This document shows positions 27,143 to 35,351 of a stretch of DNA of 64,000 bases, piece by piece. Position numbers and translations under genes: made by a program. Below the pieces are notes generated by a model. The model was not told the DNA's origin. It was given only the letters and a program-made list of their open reading frames with translations, and made no database searches. Location: assembly GCA_036961355.1 (NCBI GenBank), contig JBALVL010000003.1, positions 1 through 64,000 of the forward strand, given 5' to 3'. The DNA is from Motiliproteus sp036961355. GTDB taxonomy: Bacteria; Pseudomonadota; Gammaproteobacteria; Pseudomonadales; Balneatricaceae. The first letter of the stretch is position 1. Every line of letters starts with the position of its first letter.

Positions 27143-28294
27143 GTGGACTTTACACAACTTCTGAAGGTTATGGTCGAACGCGATGCATCCGACCTGTTCG
27201 TTACCGCCGGAGCCCAACCCAGCGTCAAGGTCGACGGCACGGTGAAACCGCTAACCCGTGATCCGTTAACTGCCCGACAGGCACGATCGCTGACATACAG
27301 CACCATGAACGACGCTCAGCAGTCTGAGTTCGAAGCCACCCACGAGTGTAATTACGCCATCAGCGCGCCGGGCATCGGCCGCTTCCGGGTCAGCGCCTTC
27401 TTTCAACGCAACTCTCCCGGGATGGTACTGCGGCGGATTAAAAACGAGATCCCTAGCCTCGAAGAGCTGGGGCTGCCGCCGATCATCAAAGACCTGTCCG
27501 GCGCCAAACGCGGCTTGATTCTGTTTGTCGGTGGCACCAGTACTGGTAAATCGACCTCACTGGCATCGATGATCGATTACCGTAACGAAAACACCAAGGG
27601 TCACATCATCTGCATCGAAGACCCGATCGAATTCATCCACGATCACAAAAATTGCATCATCACCCAGCGCGAAGTCGGCATCGACACCCCCAGCTTCGAA
27701 GTGGCACTCAAAAACACCCTACGCCAAGCCCCCGATGTGATTCTGATGGGTGAGATCCGCAGTAAAGAGACGATGCAATACGGTTTGCAGTTTGCCGAGA
27801 CCGGTCACCTGTGTCTGGCCACGTTACACGCCAACAACGCCAACCAGGCGCTGGACCGAATCATCAGTTTCTTCCCACCCGAACATCACGACCAGATGTG
27901 GATGGACCTGTCGCTCAACATGAAAGCGATCATAGCCCAACAGTTATTGCCCAGCGCCGACGGTAAAGGCCGGATCGCAGCGATCGAAGTACTGATTAAC
28001 TCGCCGCTGGCATCGGATCTGATCCGTAAAGGTAACGTCCACGAGCTCAAAGAACTGATGAAGAAGTCGACCAACATCGGCATGCAGACCTTCGATCAGG
28101 CGCTGTTCAAGCTGTTCGAAGAGGGTCGGGTCAACTACGAAGAAGCACTGGCACACGCCGATTCGGCCAACGACCTGCGCTTGATGATCAAACTATCAGC
28201 AGAATCGAATCCGCAAATACGCGACCAAATCACCAGCGATGACGGCGAGATGTTTTTCCTGCAGGAAGAAGACGACTTCCTCAACGATCGTTAA
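27143..28294 (+). CDS. pilU: PilT-dependent accessory retraction ATPase PilU
   Basis: PilU is the PilT paralogue that assists pilus retraction. The 383-residue protein starts with GTG (MDFTQLLKVMVERDASDLFVT) and has Walker A GGTSTGKST, IEDPIEFIHDHKNCI, Walker B ILMGEIRS and GHLCLATLHANNANQ. The C-terminal extension ending in DGEMFFLQEEDDFLNDR is typical of PilU and absent from PilT. A strong terminator follows. Confidence 0.96.
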   Translation: MDFTQLLKVMVERDASDLFVTAGAQPSVKVDGTVKPLTRDPLTARQARSLTYSTMNDAQQSEFEATHECNYAISAPGIGRFRVSAFFQRNSPGMVLRRIKNEIPSLEELGLPPIIKDLSGAKRGLILFVGGTSTGKSTSLASMIDYRNENTKGHIICIEDPIEFIHDHKNCIITQREVGIDTPSFEVALKNTLRQAPDVILMGEIRSKETMQYGLQFAETGHLCLATLHANNANQALDRIISFFPPEHHDQMWMDLSLNMKAIIAQQLLPSADGKGRIAAIEVLINSPLASDLIRKGNVHELKELMKKSTNIGMQTFDQALFKLFEEGRVNYEEALAHADSANDLRLMIKLSAESNPQIRDQITSDDGEMFFLQEEDDFLNDR

Positions 28295-28332
28295 ACCGGC
28301 AAGATTCAGCAAAACAGCCGTTCTACCCTATT

Positions 28333-28360
28333 AAAAAAGGCCTCTTATGAGGCCTTTTTT
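28333..28360. terminator. Bidirectional terminator between pilU and pyrC'
   Basis: A perfect 12-bp stem (AAAAAAGGCCTC / GAGGCCTTTTTT) with a 4-base loop lies between two convergent genes, so it can end both transcripts. Confidence 0.92.
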
Positions 28361-28395
28361 GTCGACGCGTTTAACGCTAAGTACCGCTCTAGCCG

Positions 28396-29670
28396 CTAGC
28401 CTCGTGAATAACTCAGCTCACCGGCCAGCAAGGTATGGCTGACCCGCCCGGTCAACTGTTGTTGCCAATACGGTGTGTTGTGACTCAACGAGCAGTTGCT
28501 GTCATCGTCAAGCGTCCACTGCTGCTGCGGGTCGAAGATACAGATATCGGCCACCGCCCCTACGGCCAATTGGCCACTATGCAAGCCCAATATCCGGGCC
28601 GGTTTCTCGGTCAGCAGCGCAACCAGTTGCGACAGCTCCAACAGCTGCTGTTCAACCAACTGCAACCCCAACGGTAGCAACGTTTGTAAGCCAATCATCC
28701 CCGGCTCGGTCACGCTGAACGGTGCCGCCTTGGCCGCCGCGTCCTGCGGTTGATGATCCGAACTCAGCGCGTTCAGGCCACCGCGTACCAACCCGGCCCG
28801 CAACCCCGCCCGCTCACTCTCGCAACGTAGCGGCGGGCGCAGATGAAAGCGACCATCAAAGCCCTCCAGGCACGAATCATCGAGCAACAACTGGTGCACG
28901 GCAACGTCAGCACTGACCACCTGGCCACGCTCTCGGGCCTGCTCGATCAATTCAATCGAGCGCTCACACGATAACTGGCCAAAATGCAGCCGGGTACCGG
29001 TCTGCTCCGCCAACAACAGGTAGCGTGACACCTCCAGTGTCTCTGCAACCCGTGGAATACCTTCAAGCCCCAGCCGCATCGCCATCGCACCATCGTGGGC
29101 ACAGCCAGCACCCAGCACCGGTTCATTGGCACGGACAAACACCAGCAGGTCATGCGTCGCCGCGTACTCCAGACAGCGCAGCAGCGTCTGCGAACTGGTG
29201 ATACCAAAGCCAGCATTGGTCAAGGCAACGCAGCCCGCATCCCGCAGCCCAACCATGTTGCTAAGCTGCTCACCGTCGAGCCCTTTGGTCAGTGCACCCA
29301 GTGGCAACACCCGTGCATGACCAGACTCCGCTGACCGATCGCCGATTAGGCGTACCACCGCAGGGCTATCCAACACCGGCAGGGTCACAGGAGAGCAGCA
29401 CAGACTGGTGACGCCACCAGCCGCCGCTGCCGCGGTTTCACTGGCAATATTGCCTTTTTGGGTATACCCGGGTTCGGCCAAAAATGCCTGCAGATCGATC
29501 AATCCGGGACAAACGACCTGCCCGGTGGCATCGAGGGTTTTGTCCGCGACAAAACCGGCCGGCATCTGACCAACCGCCGCCACACAACCGTCTTGAAGAT
29601 ACAGATCGAATAGCCCGTCGATCGCATTAGCCGGGTCGATCAGTCGGCCACCTTGAATATGAATGTTCAT
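28396..29670 (-). CDS. Non-catalytic dihydroorotase-like subunit PyrC' (PyrX)
   Basis: A 424-residue amidohydrolase-fold protein next to pyrB. Active dihydroorotases have a zinc-binding HxH after PGLID; here that position reads PGLIDLQAFLAEPG, so both histidines are replaced. The conserved catalytic DH remains (LSSDHQPQD), but other metal ligands are doubtful. In Pseudomonas the equivalent protein is inactive and needed to assemble active aspartate transcarbamoylase with PyrB. A true dihydroorotase must be elsewhere. The ATG at 29670 is used; a TTG precedes it. Confidence 0.9.
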   Translation of the reverse strand: MNIHIQGGRLIDPANAIDGLFDLYLQDGCVAAVGQMPAGFVADKTLDATGQVVCPGLIDLQAFLAEPGYTQKGNIASETAAAAAGGVTSLCCSPVTLPVLDSPAVVRLIGDRSAESGHARVLPLGALTKGLDGEQLSNMVGLRDAGCVALTNAGFGITSSQTLLRCLEYAATHDLLVFVRANEPVLGAGCAHDGAMAMRLGLEGIPRVAETLEVSRYLLLAEQTGTRLHFGQLSCERSIELIEQARERGQVVSADVAVHQLLLDDSCLEGFDGRFHLRPPLRCESERAGLRAGLVRGGLNALSSDHQPQDAAAKAAPFSVTEPGMIGLQTLLPLGLQLVEQQLLELSQLVALLTEKPARILGLHSGQLAVGAVADICIFDPQQQWTLDDDSNCSLSHNTPYWQQQLTGRVSHTLLAGELSYSRG

Positions 29671-29685
29671 CAAATATCCGTCCGA

Positions 29686-30675
29686 CTAGTCGGTTAAAGT
29701 TCCGGTCTGCTGACCGCTGATCGCCATCGACATTACCGCCATCCGGGTGGCGATACCGTAGCCGACCTGTTTTAGGATCAACGACTGGGCGCAATCGGCC
29801 ACTTCCGATTCAATCTCCACACCCCGGTTGATCGGCCCCGGATGCATCACGATCGCATCGGGTTTAGCCAATTTAAGGCGCTCACGGGTTAGGCCATAGA
29901 GTTTATAAAACTCACCCTGCGATGGTAGGAATGCGCTTTGCATCCGCTCCAACTGTAATCGCAGCATGATCACCACGTCGACATCCTTGAGCCCTTGATC
30001 CAAATCGTTGTAGACCTTCACCCCAAGGCTCTCGATATCGGTTGGCAGCAAGGTCTGAGGGCCGATAATCCGTACCTCGTCGGCACCCAGAATATTGAGC
30101 GCATGGATCTGCGAACGCGCCACTCTTGAGTGCAATATATCGCCGACGATCGCTACTTTTAGGGTCGAAAAATCGCCTTTATGGCGATGGATAGTCAGCA
30201 TATCCAACATCGCTTGTGTCGGATGAGCATGGCGGCCGTCACCGGCATTGATGATCGCGACATTGGGGGTGACGTGCTCGGCGATAAAGTGCGCGGCACC
30301 ACTGTTGGGGTGGCGCACCACAAACATATCGCTCTGCATCGCTTCCAGATTCCACAGCGTATCGCGTAGCGTTTCGCCCTTGGTCGTCGCCGAGGTGGCA
30401 ATATCAAGGTTAAGCACATCAGCCGATAACCGTTTGGCGGCCAATTCAAAGGTACTTCGGGTACGGGTGCTGTTCTCAAAGAACAGATTAACCACCGTTT
30501 TACCGCGCAACAGCGGCACTTTCTTAACCGATTGAGCCCCCATATCAACAAACGAATCGGCTGTATTAATAATGTCGGTCAGCAGCTCCCGACTAAGCCC
30601 TTCAGTCGTCAAAAAATGACGCAATTGACCCTGAGCATTGAGCTGTAGTGGCTTACTGTCACGGAAAGGATTCAT
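29686..30675 (-). CDS. pyrB: Aspartate carbamoyltransferase catalytic subunit PyrB
   Basis: PyrB makes carbamoyl-aspartate in the second step of pyrimidine synthesis. The 329-residue protein has the carbamoyl-phosphate motif FFENSTRTRSTFELAAKRL, the HPTQAMLD motif (RHAHPTQAMLDMLTI) and VMHPGPINRGVEI. No pyrI regulatory gene is adjacent. Instead the inactive PyrC' follows after 15 bases, the class A ATCase arrangement. Confidence 0.97.
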   Translation of the reverse strand: MNPFRDSKPLQLNAQGQLRHFLTTEGLSRELLTDIINTADSFVDMGAQSVKKVPLLRGKTVVNLFFENSTRTRSTFELAAKRLSADVLNLDIATSATTKGETLRDTLWNLEAMQSDMFVVRHPNSGAAHFIAEHVTPNVAIINAGDGRHAHPTQAMLDMLTIHRHKGDFSTLKVAIVGDILHSRVARSQIHALNILGADEVRIIGPQTLLPTDIESLGVKVYNDLDQGLKDVDVVIMLRLQLERMQSAFLPSQGEFYKLYGLTRERLKLAKPDAIVMHPGPINRGVEIESEVADCAQSLILKQVGYGIATRMAVMSMAISGQQTGTLTD

Positions 30676-30722
30676 CGCAACTTTTCCAGATCGGTTAGAG
30701 AGTTAAGGATAATTGAAAAAGA

Positions 30723-31280
30723 TCATGCCGACTGCTGGCTATCACGTGACAGGCTCTCACGTTGCAGTAACGTCAACGCCAGTGGTTCAGGGCCGGAAAG
30801 CTTGATCTGCTGATCCGGTCGCAACGATAGCCGCTGACCGACAATATCGGCACGGATCGGCAACTCATTGGCCTGCAGCTCCAGCAACGTCATCAGCAAT
30901 ACCGAAGCCGGACGACCATAATCAAAAATTTCATTAAGCGCTGCCCGGATAGTCCGACCGCTCATCAGCACATCGTCGATCAATACGATATCCCGCCCTT
31001 CTGTCGCCTCCGGCAGTGCCGATGGCTGCACCTTGGGGTTAAGACCGACACGGGTAAAGTCATCACGGTAGAAGCTGATGTCCAGAACCCCGATCGGCGC
31101 GTCCAGACCCAGCAGCTGATTGACCCGCTCGGCCAGCCACACACCGCCGGTACGAATTCCGATCAACATCGGCTTATCGATACCACGCTCTGTCAGCTGT
31201 TGTTGCAGCTCGGCGGTCATGGTTTGCAGTAACTGCTCGACATCGATGCCGTCAATATTGCGTTGCGTCGATAGTGTCAT
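30723..31280 (-). CDS. pyrR: Pyrimidine operon regulator / uracil phosphoribosyltransferase PyrR
   Basis: A 185-residue type I phosphoribosyltransferase. The PRPP loop DIVLIDDVLMSGRTIRAALNE and the PIGVLDISFYRDDF segment identify PyrR. In Gram-positives PyrR binds attenuator RNA; in Pseudomonas-type operons its regulatory role is less clear. It precedes pyrB-pyrC' on the same strand with a 47-base gap. Confidence 0.94.
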   Translation of the reverse strand: MTLSTQRNIDGIDVEQLLQTMTAELQQQLTERGIDKPMLIGIRTGGVWLAERVNQLLGLDAPIGVLDISFYRDDFTRVGLNPKVQPSALPEATEGRDIVLIDDVLMSGRTIRAALNEIFDYGRPASVLLMTLLELQANELPIRADIVGQRLSLRPDQQIKLSGPEPLALTLLQRESLSRDSQQSA

Positions 31281-31294
31281 TCGAAATCCCTATT

Positions 31295-31319
31295 CGGTTA
31301 ACTTAAGTCGGTTAACTTA
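31295..31319. repeat. 11-bp direct repeat at the ruvX 3' end
   Basis: CGGTTAACTTA occurs at 31295-31305 and 31309-31319 (period 14). It spans the ruvX stop region and the pyrR leader. Confidence 0.6.
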
Positions 31320-31741
31320 TCCAGACTGGAGCGATGTACTGGCTCGCGGAACCAGCTCTCCAGTATTAGCTGCGCCGCCAAGCCATCCATCGAGTGCTTC
31401 TTGAAGTCGGCTTCGCCCCCCCCCTGCAAGTGATAACCTTTAGCTTCGTGGCTGGTCAGCCGCTCATCCATCAGATAACTGGGAAGATCGTATTTTGCGT
31501 GCAAACGGTTAGCGAACTTACGTACCCGGAACGACATCTCGCACAGGCTGCCGTCCATATTAAGTGGCAGTCCCACGACAACCGCTTCGGGTTGCCATTC
31601 GGCGATCAGCGCATCTATTTTTTGCCAGTCAGGGACGCCATCTTTGGCCGAGATCGGTTTTAGCGGGGTCGCTGTTTCCGTGACCGCCTGCCCGATGGCC
31701 ACACCAAAACGGGTGGTTCCAAAATCAAATCCTAGAATCAA
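31298..31741 (-). CDS. ruvX: RuvX/YqgF family Holliday-junction-resolvase-like nuclease
   Basis: A 147-residue RNase H-like protein. The opening ILGFDFGTTRFGVAIGQ carries the first catalytic aspartate. VVGLPLNMDGSLCEMS and LMDERLTSHEA are family motifs. E. coli YqgF processes the 5' end of pre-16S rRNA; junction resolvase activity has been reported in other bacteria. It starts with TTG at 31741. It lies between algH and pyrR, as in Pseudomonas. Confidence 0.93.
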   Translation of the reverse strand: MILGFDFGTTRFGVAIGQAVTETATPLKPISAKDGVPDWQKIDALIAEWQPEAVVVGLPLNMDGSLCEMSFRVRKFANRLHAKYDLPSYLMDERLTSHEAKGYHLQGGGEADFKKHSMDGLAAQLILESWFREPVHRSSLDKLTDLS

Positions 31742-31787
31742 AAGGCCTGCTCACTGTCGCTATATCGCACTAAGGATGGCAGCGGAC

Positions 31788-32369
31788 TCAAGCGTGCCCG
31801 CTCTGTGAAGTCAGCAGGTCAAGATTCACGCCGAGTTTGGTTGCTGCCGCACTGAGTCGCTGCTGCGATTCGGTGGCGAACAGTATATCCAAATCAGCCG
31901 GACAACTTAACCAGCTGTTGTGCAGAATTTCCTGCTCCAACTGGCCAGCACTCCAGCCGGCGTAACCCAACGCGATCAGATACTGCGACGGGCCGGTTCC
32001 TTCTGCAATAGCATGCAAAATATCAACCGAGGTGGTCATCGACAGTCGCTCGTTGATAGCAAAACTCGATTTCCAATCCTTCTCGGTCGCCCCGTGCAGA
32101 ATAAAACCACGATCGACCTGCACCGGCCCCCCCGAATACACCGGCTTTGAAGCATCGCAAACCAAGTCGGAGGTTTTATCAAAATCCATGTGGCCCAGCA
32201 TCTGCTCGAACGACAGCTCCATCGGCCGGTTGACCACAATCCCCATCGCACCCTGCGGGTTATGCTCGCAGATATAGGTCAGGGTCTGCTCAAAATCTTG
32301 ATCGTGCAGGTGCGGCATCGAGATTAGAAAGTGATCGCACAGGTTCATCGCATCATTGGTTTCATTCAT
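31788..32369 (-). CDS. algH: YqgE/AlgH family protein
   Basis: A 193-residue protein with the AlgH/YqgE signature: FLISMPHLHDQDFEQTLTYICEHNPQGAMGIVVNRP, VYSGGPVQVDRGFILH and ALGYAGWSAGQLEQEI. First noted as affecting alginate production in P. aeruginosa; the biochemical role is unknown. It heads the run algH-ruvX-pyrR-pyrB-pyrC'. Confidence 0.93.
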   Translation of the reverse strand: MNETNDAMNLCDHFLISMPHLHDQDFEQTLTYICEHNPQGAMGIVVNRPMELSFEQMLGHMDFDKTSDLVCDASKPVYSGGPVQVDRGFILHGATEKDWKSSFAINERLSMTTSVDILHAIAEGTGPSQYLIALGYAGWSAGQLEQEILHNSWLSCPADLDILFATESQQRLSAAATKLGVNLDLLTSQSGHA

Positions 32370-32500
32370 AACGATAAAGTATCGCCTGTCAGCTGGATCG
32401 ACTCAAGAAATAGCCGCAGTAAAACCGTCAGAAAATTGATCTGACTCCTGACTATCCAATGAAACTCTAGTCAATGCTGTCAACTGAACCGCCCGACTGT

Positions 32501-32524
32501 TATAAATACCGGCTGTTATTTATA
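32501..32524. promoter_or_regulatory. AT-rich dyad upstream of the CheY-like regulator gene
   Basis: TATAAATA (32501-32508) and TATTTATA (32517-32524) form an 8-bp dyad with an 8-base centre. The same bases also make a 16-base-period direct repeat (CTGTTATAAATA / CTGTTATTTATA). It lies about 70-90 bases before the regulator start and could be an operator or contain a promoter -10. Confidence 0.35.
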
Positions 32525-32590
32525 GAATATTGTTGTTGATCTACCCGGTTAGGTATTTGCTAGCCGAGGGTGTTATCTGAAGGGATGGTA

Positions 32591-33463
32591 ATGGCAAAGC
32601 TGAATGTACTGGTAGTCGACGATGCTGCCTTTATTCGTGAAATGGTTCGCAAAACTCTGCGCAGCCGGTTTCCGGGAATGCAGGTCGAAGACGCTATCAA
32701 CGGCCGTAAAGCTCAGCAATTAATCGAGAAGACCGAATTCGACCTTATCCTGTGCGATTGGGAGATGCCCGAAATGTCCGGCATCGAACTACTGACCTGG
32801 ATACGGCAGCAGCAAAAATCGACTGTCCCTTTCGTTATGGTTACCAGTCGCGGCGATAAAGGCAACGTGGTCGAAGCGATCCAGGCTGGCGTTACCGACT
32901 ATATGGGCAAGCCATTTTCCAGTGAAAACTTGCTCACCAAAGTGAATAAAGTGTTAGGGAAACGACACAACCTACGCGAATTCGAAGGCCGCCCAGCAAC
33001 TGGGTCCGGCCGTGTCGGTGAGGGCGCGTTAGGGGCCAAACGCCCGCCGCATAACGTCACAAAGTCTCCCAGCAAACCGGTAGCCCCGAAGAAAACAGCT
33101 ACCGCCGCTAAACCCGTCCAGTCTAAAGGGGTCGCCCACCTGCGTTTCGGTGACAACACCAACCCTTGCCAAATCAAGGCCTTGAGCCTTAAACAGATCG
33201 TCTTGATTGCTAAAACAAATGACGGCCTACCGACGATCTTTGAAAGCGTAGTGGTCGATCTGGAGCAAAGTGAGGCGGGTTCCAACGAAATTGCCCGAAT
33301 CAACGGCTTTGTTCATACACTGCAAGCCAACGACCACAGCATAAGCTGCGAAGAGTTGACGGTAACCGTCAACATTGCCGACCAGGATCCTAAGAAGTTA
33401 GCCTACCTATCGAAGATGATCGCCCAGGGAACGACTCAGACTGGTTACGTTCCCGGAGCTTAA
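32591..33463 (+). CDS. CheY-like response regulator with an unassigned C-terminal domain
   Basis: From the ATG at 32591 (GAAGGG six bases upstream; an earlier GTG and ATG fit less well) the protein has 290 residues. Residues 1-125 are a complete receiver domain: acidic pair D10-D11, phosphoacceptor D56 in ILCDWEMPEMSG, T85 and K107. A basic, proline/alanine/lysine-rich linker (about 126-185) leads to a domain of about 100 residues, beginning AHLRFGDNTNPCQIKALSLK, that I do not recognise with confidence; a PilZ-like fold is possible. There is no DNA-binding motif and no partner kinase nearby. It is divergent from algH. Confidence 0.8.
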   Translation: MAKLNVLVVDDAAFIREMVRKTLRSRFPGMQVEDAINGRKAQQLIEKTEFDLILCDWEMPEMSGIELLTWIRQQQKSTVPFVMVTSRGDKGNVVEAIQAGVTDYMGKPFSSENLLTKVNKVLGKRHNLREFEGRPATGSGRVGEGALGAKRPPHNVTKSPSKPVAPKKTATAAKPVQSKGVAHLRFGDNTNPCQIKALSLKQIVLIAKTNDGLPTIFESVVVDLEQSEAGSNEIARINGFVHTLQANDHSISCEELTVTVNIADQDPKKLAYLSKMIAQGTTQTGYVPGA

Positions 33464-33531
33464 GCCTCCCTGCGCCGTACTCAATTAGCACCTATAACGA
33501 ACGACCAGCAAACCCCGCGTCGATAGACTTA

Positions 33532-34179
33532 CTATCCTGACGCGGACGGTTCTCCGGCAACAACGTCTTGATTGCTGCCTTCAATAGCTAATAGCCGTTC
33601 AGAGAACTGCTGTAAACCCAGCGTAACCAGATCAAAAGTCGTGTCGATATTACCGGCGATATCACCTTCTAACACCCCCAGCCCGTCCAAAATCTCTCGG
33701 GCTTCGTTAAAGCCCTGTTCAATACCGCCCGAGATCACATCAACAAAACGATTTACCTGATCAGCAAAGGAGAGATCGGAATTACTGTCCTGATAACGGC
33801 CGAACATCGCAGTGGTGAGGCTAACAATCCGATCGGCAGTCGCCTGAGGTGATACATCGACCCCCTCTTCGATACCGCGCTGAAGCGCATTTTCGCCCAG
33901 CTCGGGGGCCAGCTTCTCATTGATCGCATCGATGGCGGCACTGTACAACAGCGCCAGTGGTTGATTACCGCTTTTTAAACTGACTTGCTGGCTGGCTTGA
34001 AGAATTGCCGCATTGGATTGCTGACGCAGCCGCTGCTCGGGGGTTAGCTGATCGGAAACCGAAGCTTTGTTTGTTGTTGAAGCGTTTGTGGTTGAAGCCG
34101 TCGTTGTATTGACAGAAGCAGAGGCAGGACCATTCGCAGAGCCCGGCAGGGCGGTATGCGTATTGGGTGGCGTAATCAT
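33532..34179 (-). CDS. DUF5610-type protein
   Basis: A 215-residue protein with a low-complexity N-terminus (about 45 residues rich in T, S, A, N) and a helical domain. The domain contains QSNAAILQASQQVSLKSGNQPLALLYSAAIDAINEKL and FVDVISGGIEQGFNEAREIL, the pattern of DUF5610 proteins. There is no signal peptide or membrane span. Function unknown. It is convergent with the CheY-like gene, 68 bases apart. Confidence 0.75.
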   Translation of the reverse strand: MITPPNTHTALPGSANGPASASVNTTTASTTNASTTNKASVSDQLTPEQRLRQQSNAAILQASQQVSLKSGNQPLALLYSAAIDAINEKLAPELGENALQRGIEEGVDVSPQATADRIVSLTTAMFGRYQDSNSDLSFADQVNRFVDVISGGIEQGFNEAREILDGLGVLEGDIAGNIDTTFDLVTLGLQQFSERLLAIEGSNQDVVAGEPSASG

Positions 34180-34348
34180 GAAACCTCCAGGGGTCTATTC
34201 CGCGCATCTCACGGCAACCTAAACAGCCCCGAATCACCAACCACTCAGCGCGGCGGATTAGCGCGCAGATACTCACTACTATAGCTGACCTGACCTACTA
34301 CATCACAACGGCTACACAGCGTCGGAGCTTGACGGTAAGTTGCGTAGA

Positions 34349-35308
34349 CTACTGGTTAATGTCGACCCGAGCGCGTTCGAACTTCCAGGTGCGGATGATT
34401 TCAACCCGATCGGCTTGTTTGCGAAGTTCTGGCGGGAACGGATCGTAGGGGGCCGCGATCCGCACGATACGCCGGGCGGCATCATCGAGCATTTTATGAC
34501 CCGAGGATTTCAACACTTCAACCCGTTCCAACGCGCCATTGGGCTGAATCACCACCAACAGTCGCAAGCTGCCAAACAGCTGTTGTTGGCGAGCTTGCTC
34601 CGGATAGTTGATGTTGCCGACCTGCTCCACCTTACGGCGCCAGCTATCGAGATACTGGGCATCAAACGACTCACGGGTTGATGCCGACGTCAGCCGGCGA
34701 ATCTCCGGCGCCTTCGCCTGCTCTTGCCGTATCGTATCCAGTTTAGCCTCGAGACTGGCGATCTCCAGGCTACGCGCCAGCAGGGATGAACTCATCCCCG
34801 TTGCCGCTGGTGCTGTAGCAGCACTCTGCTGGTCTTGCCGGTTCAGTACCTGTTGTGAACTATCTGCACGGGTAGTGATCTGCTCGGTCTGATCACTGCT
34901 GAGATCGCTGTCGGTCGCGGTAGTCTGCTCTGAGACATTGTCGTTGGACAACAAAGGCTGCGGCGCACTGATCAACTGCACCGGACTTGGCTGCAATCCC
35001 GGCGCGACAGCCGCCGCCTGGTTGTTCTGGAATGGTGCCACTTCACGGGTAGTAGGTAAGGTTTTTTGCTGCTGCCGGCCACTACCCTGCTGGTTCTGCT
35101 GGGCGATGAAGTCGGCATCAACCGACGCTTTATCGCTACGAAACTGCGCCAGCGTAATCTCAAGGGTTTTAGTCGCCGGAGGCGCCGTCTCGCCATCAAA
35201 CGACAAGCCCAGCACAATCAGGGCGTGCACCGCGATTGCTAGGAACAGCGTAAAGCCGAACCGGTCGTGCGAACTAACCGACAGCTGCGCGGCACTGCTA
35301 CGGCTCAT
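34349..35308 (-). CDS. TonB-like energy transducer
   Basis: A 319-residue protein with an N-terminal membrane anchor (FTLFLAIAVHALIVLGLSF), a long Q/S/T-rich periplasmic stretch (about 40-220) and a C-terminal TonB domain (NINYPEQARQQQLFGSLRLLVVIQPNG to IIRTWKFERARVDI). No exbB/exbD genes are adjacent. The position beside gshB matches TonB3 of P. aeruginosa, which is linked to twitching motility rather than iron uptake. The similarity in role is inferred. Confidence 0.88.
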   Translation of the reverse strand: MSRSSAAQLSVSSHDRFGFTLFLAIAVHALIVLGLSFDGETAPPATKTLEITLAQFRSDKASVDADFIAQQNQQGSGRQQQKTLPTTREVAPFQNNQAAAVAPGLQPSPVQLISAPQPLLSNDNVSEQTTATDSDLSSDQTEQITTRADSSQQVLNRQDQQSAATAPAATGMSSSLLARSLEIASLEAKLDTIRQEQAKAPEIRRLTSASTRESFDAQYLDSWRRKVEQVGNINYPEQARQQQLFGSLRLLVVIQPNGALERVEVLKSSGHKMLDDAARRIVRIAAPYDPFPPELRKQADRVEIIRTWKFERARVDINQ

Positions 35309-35351
35309 CGTTAACCGCCAGCCAGGTCGACCAAACGATCGACTTCAGCTA

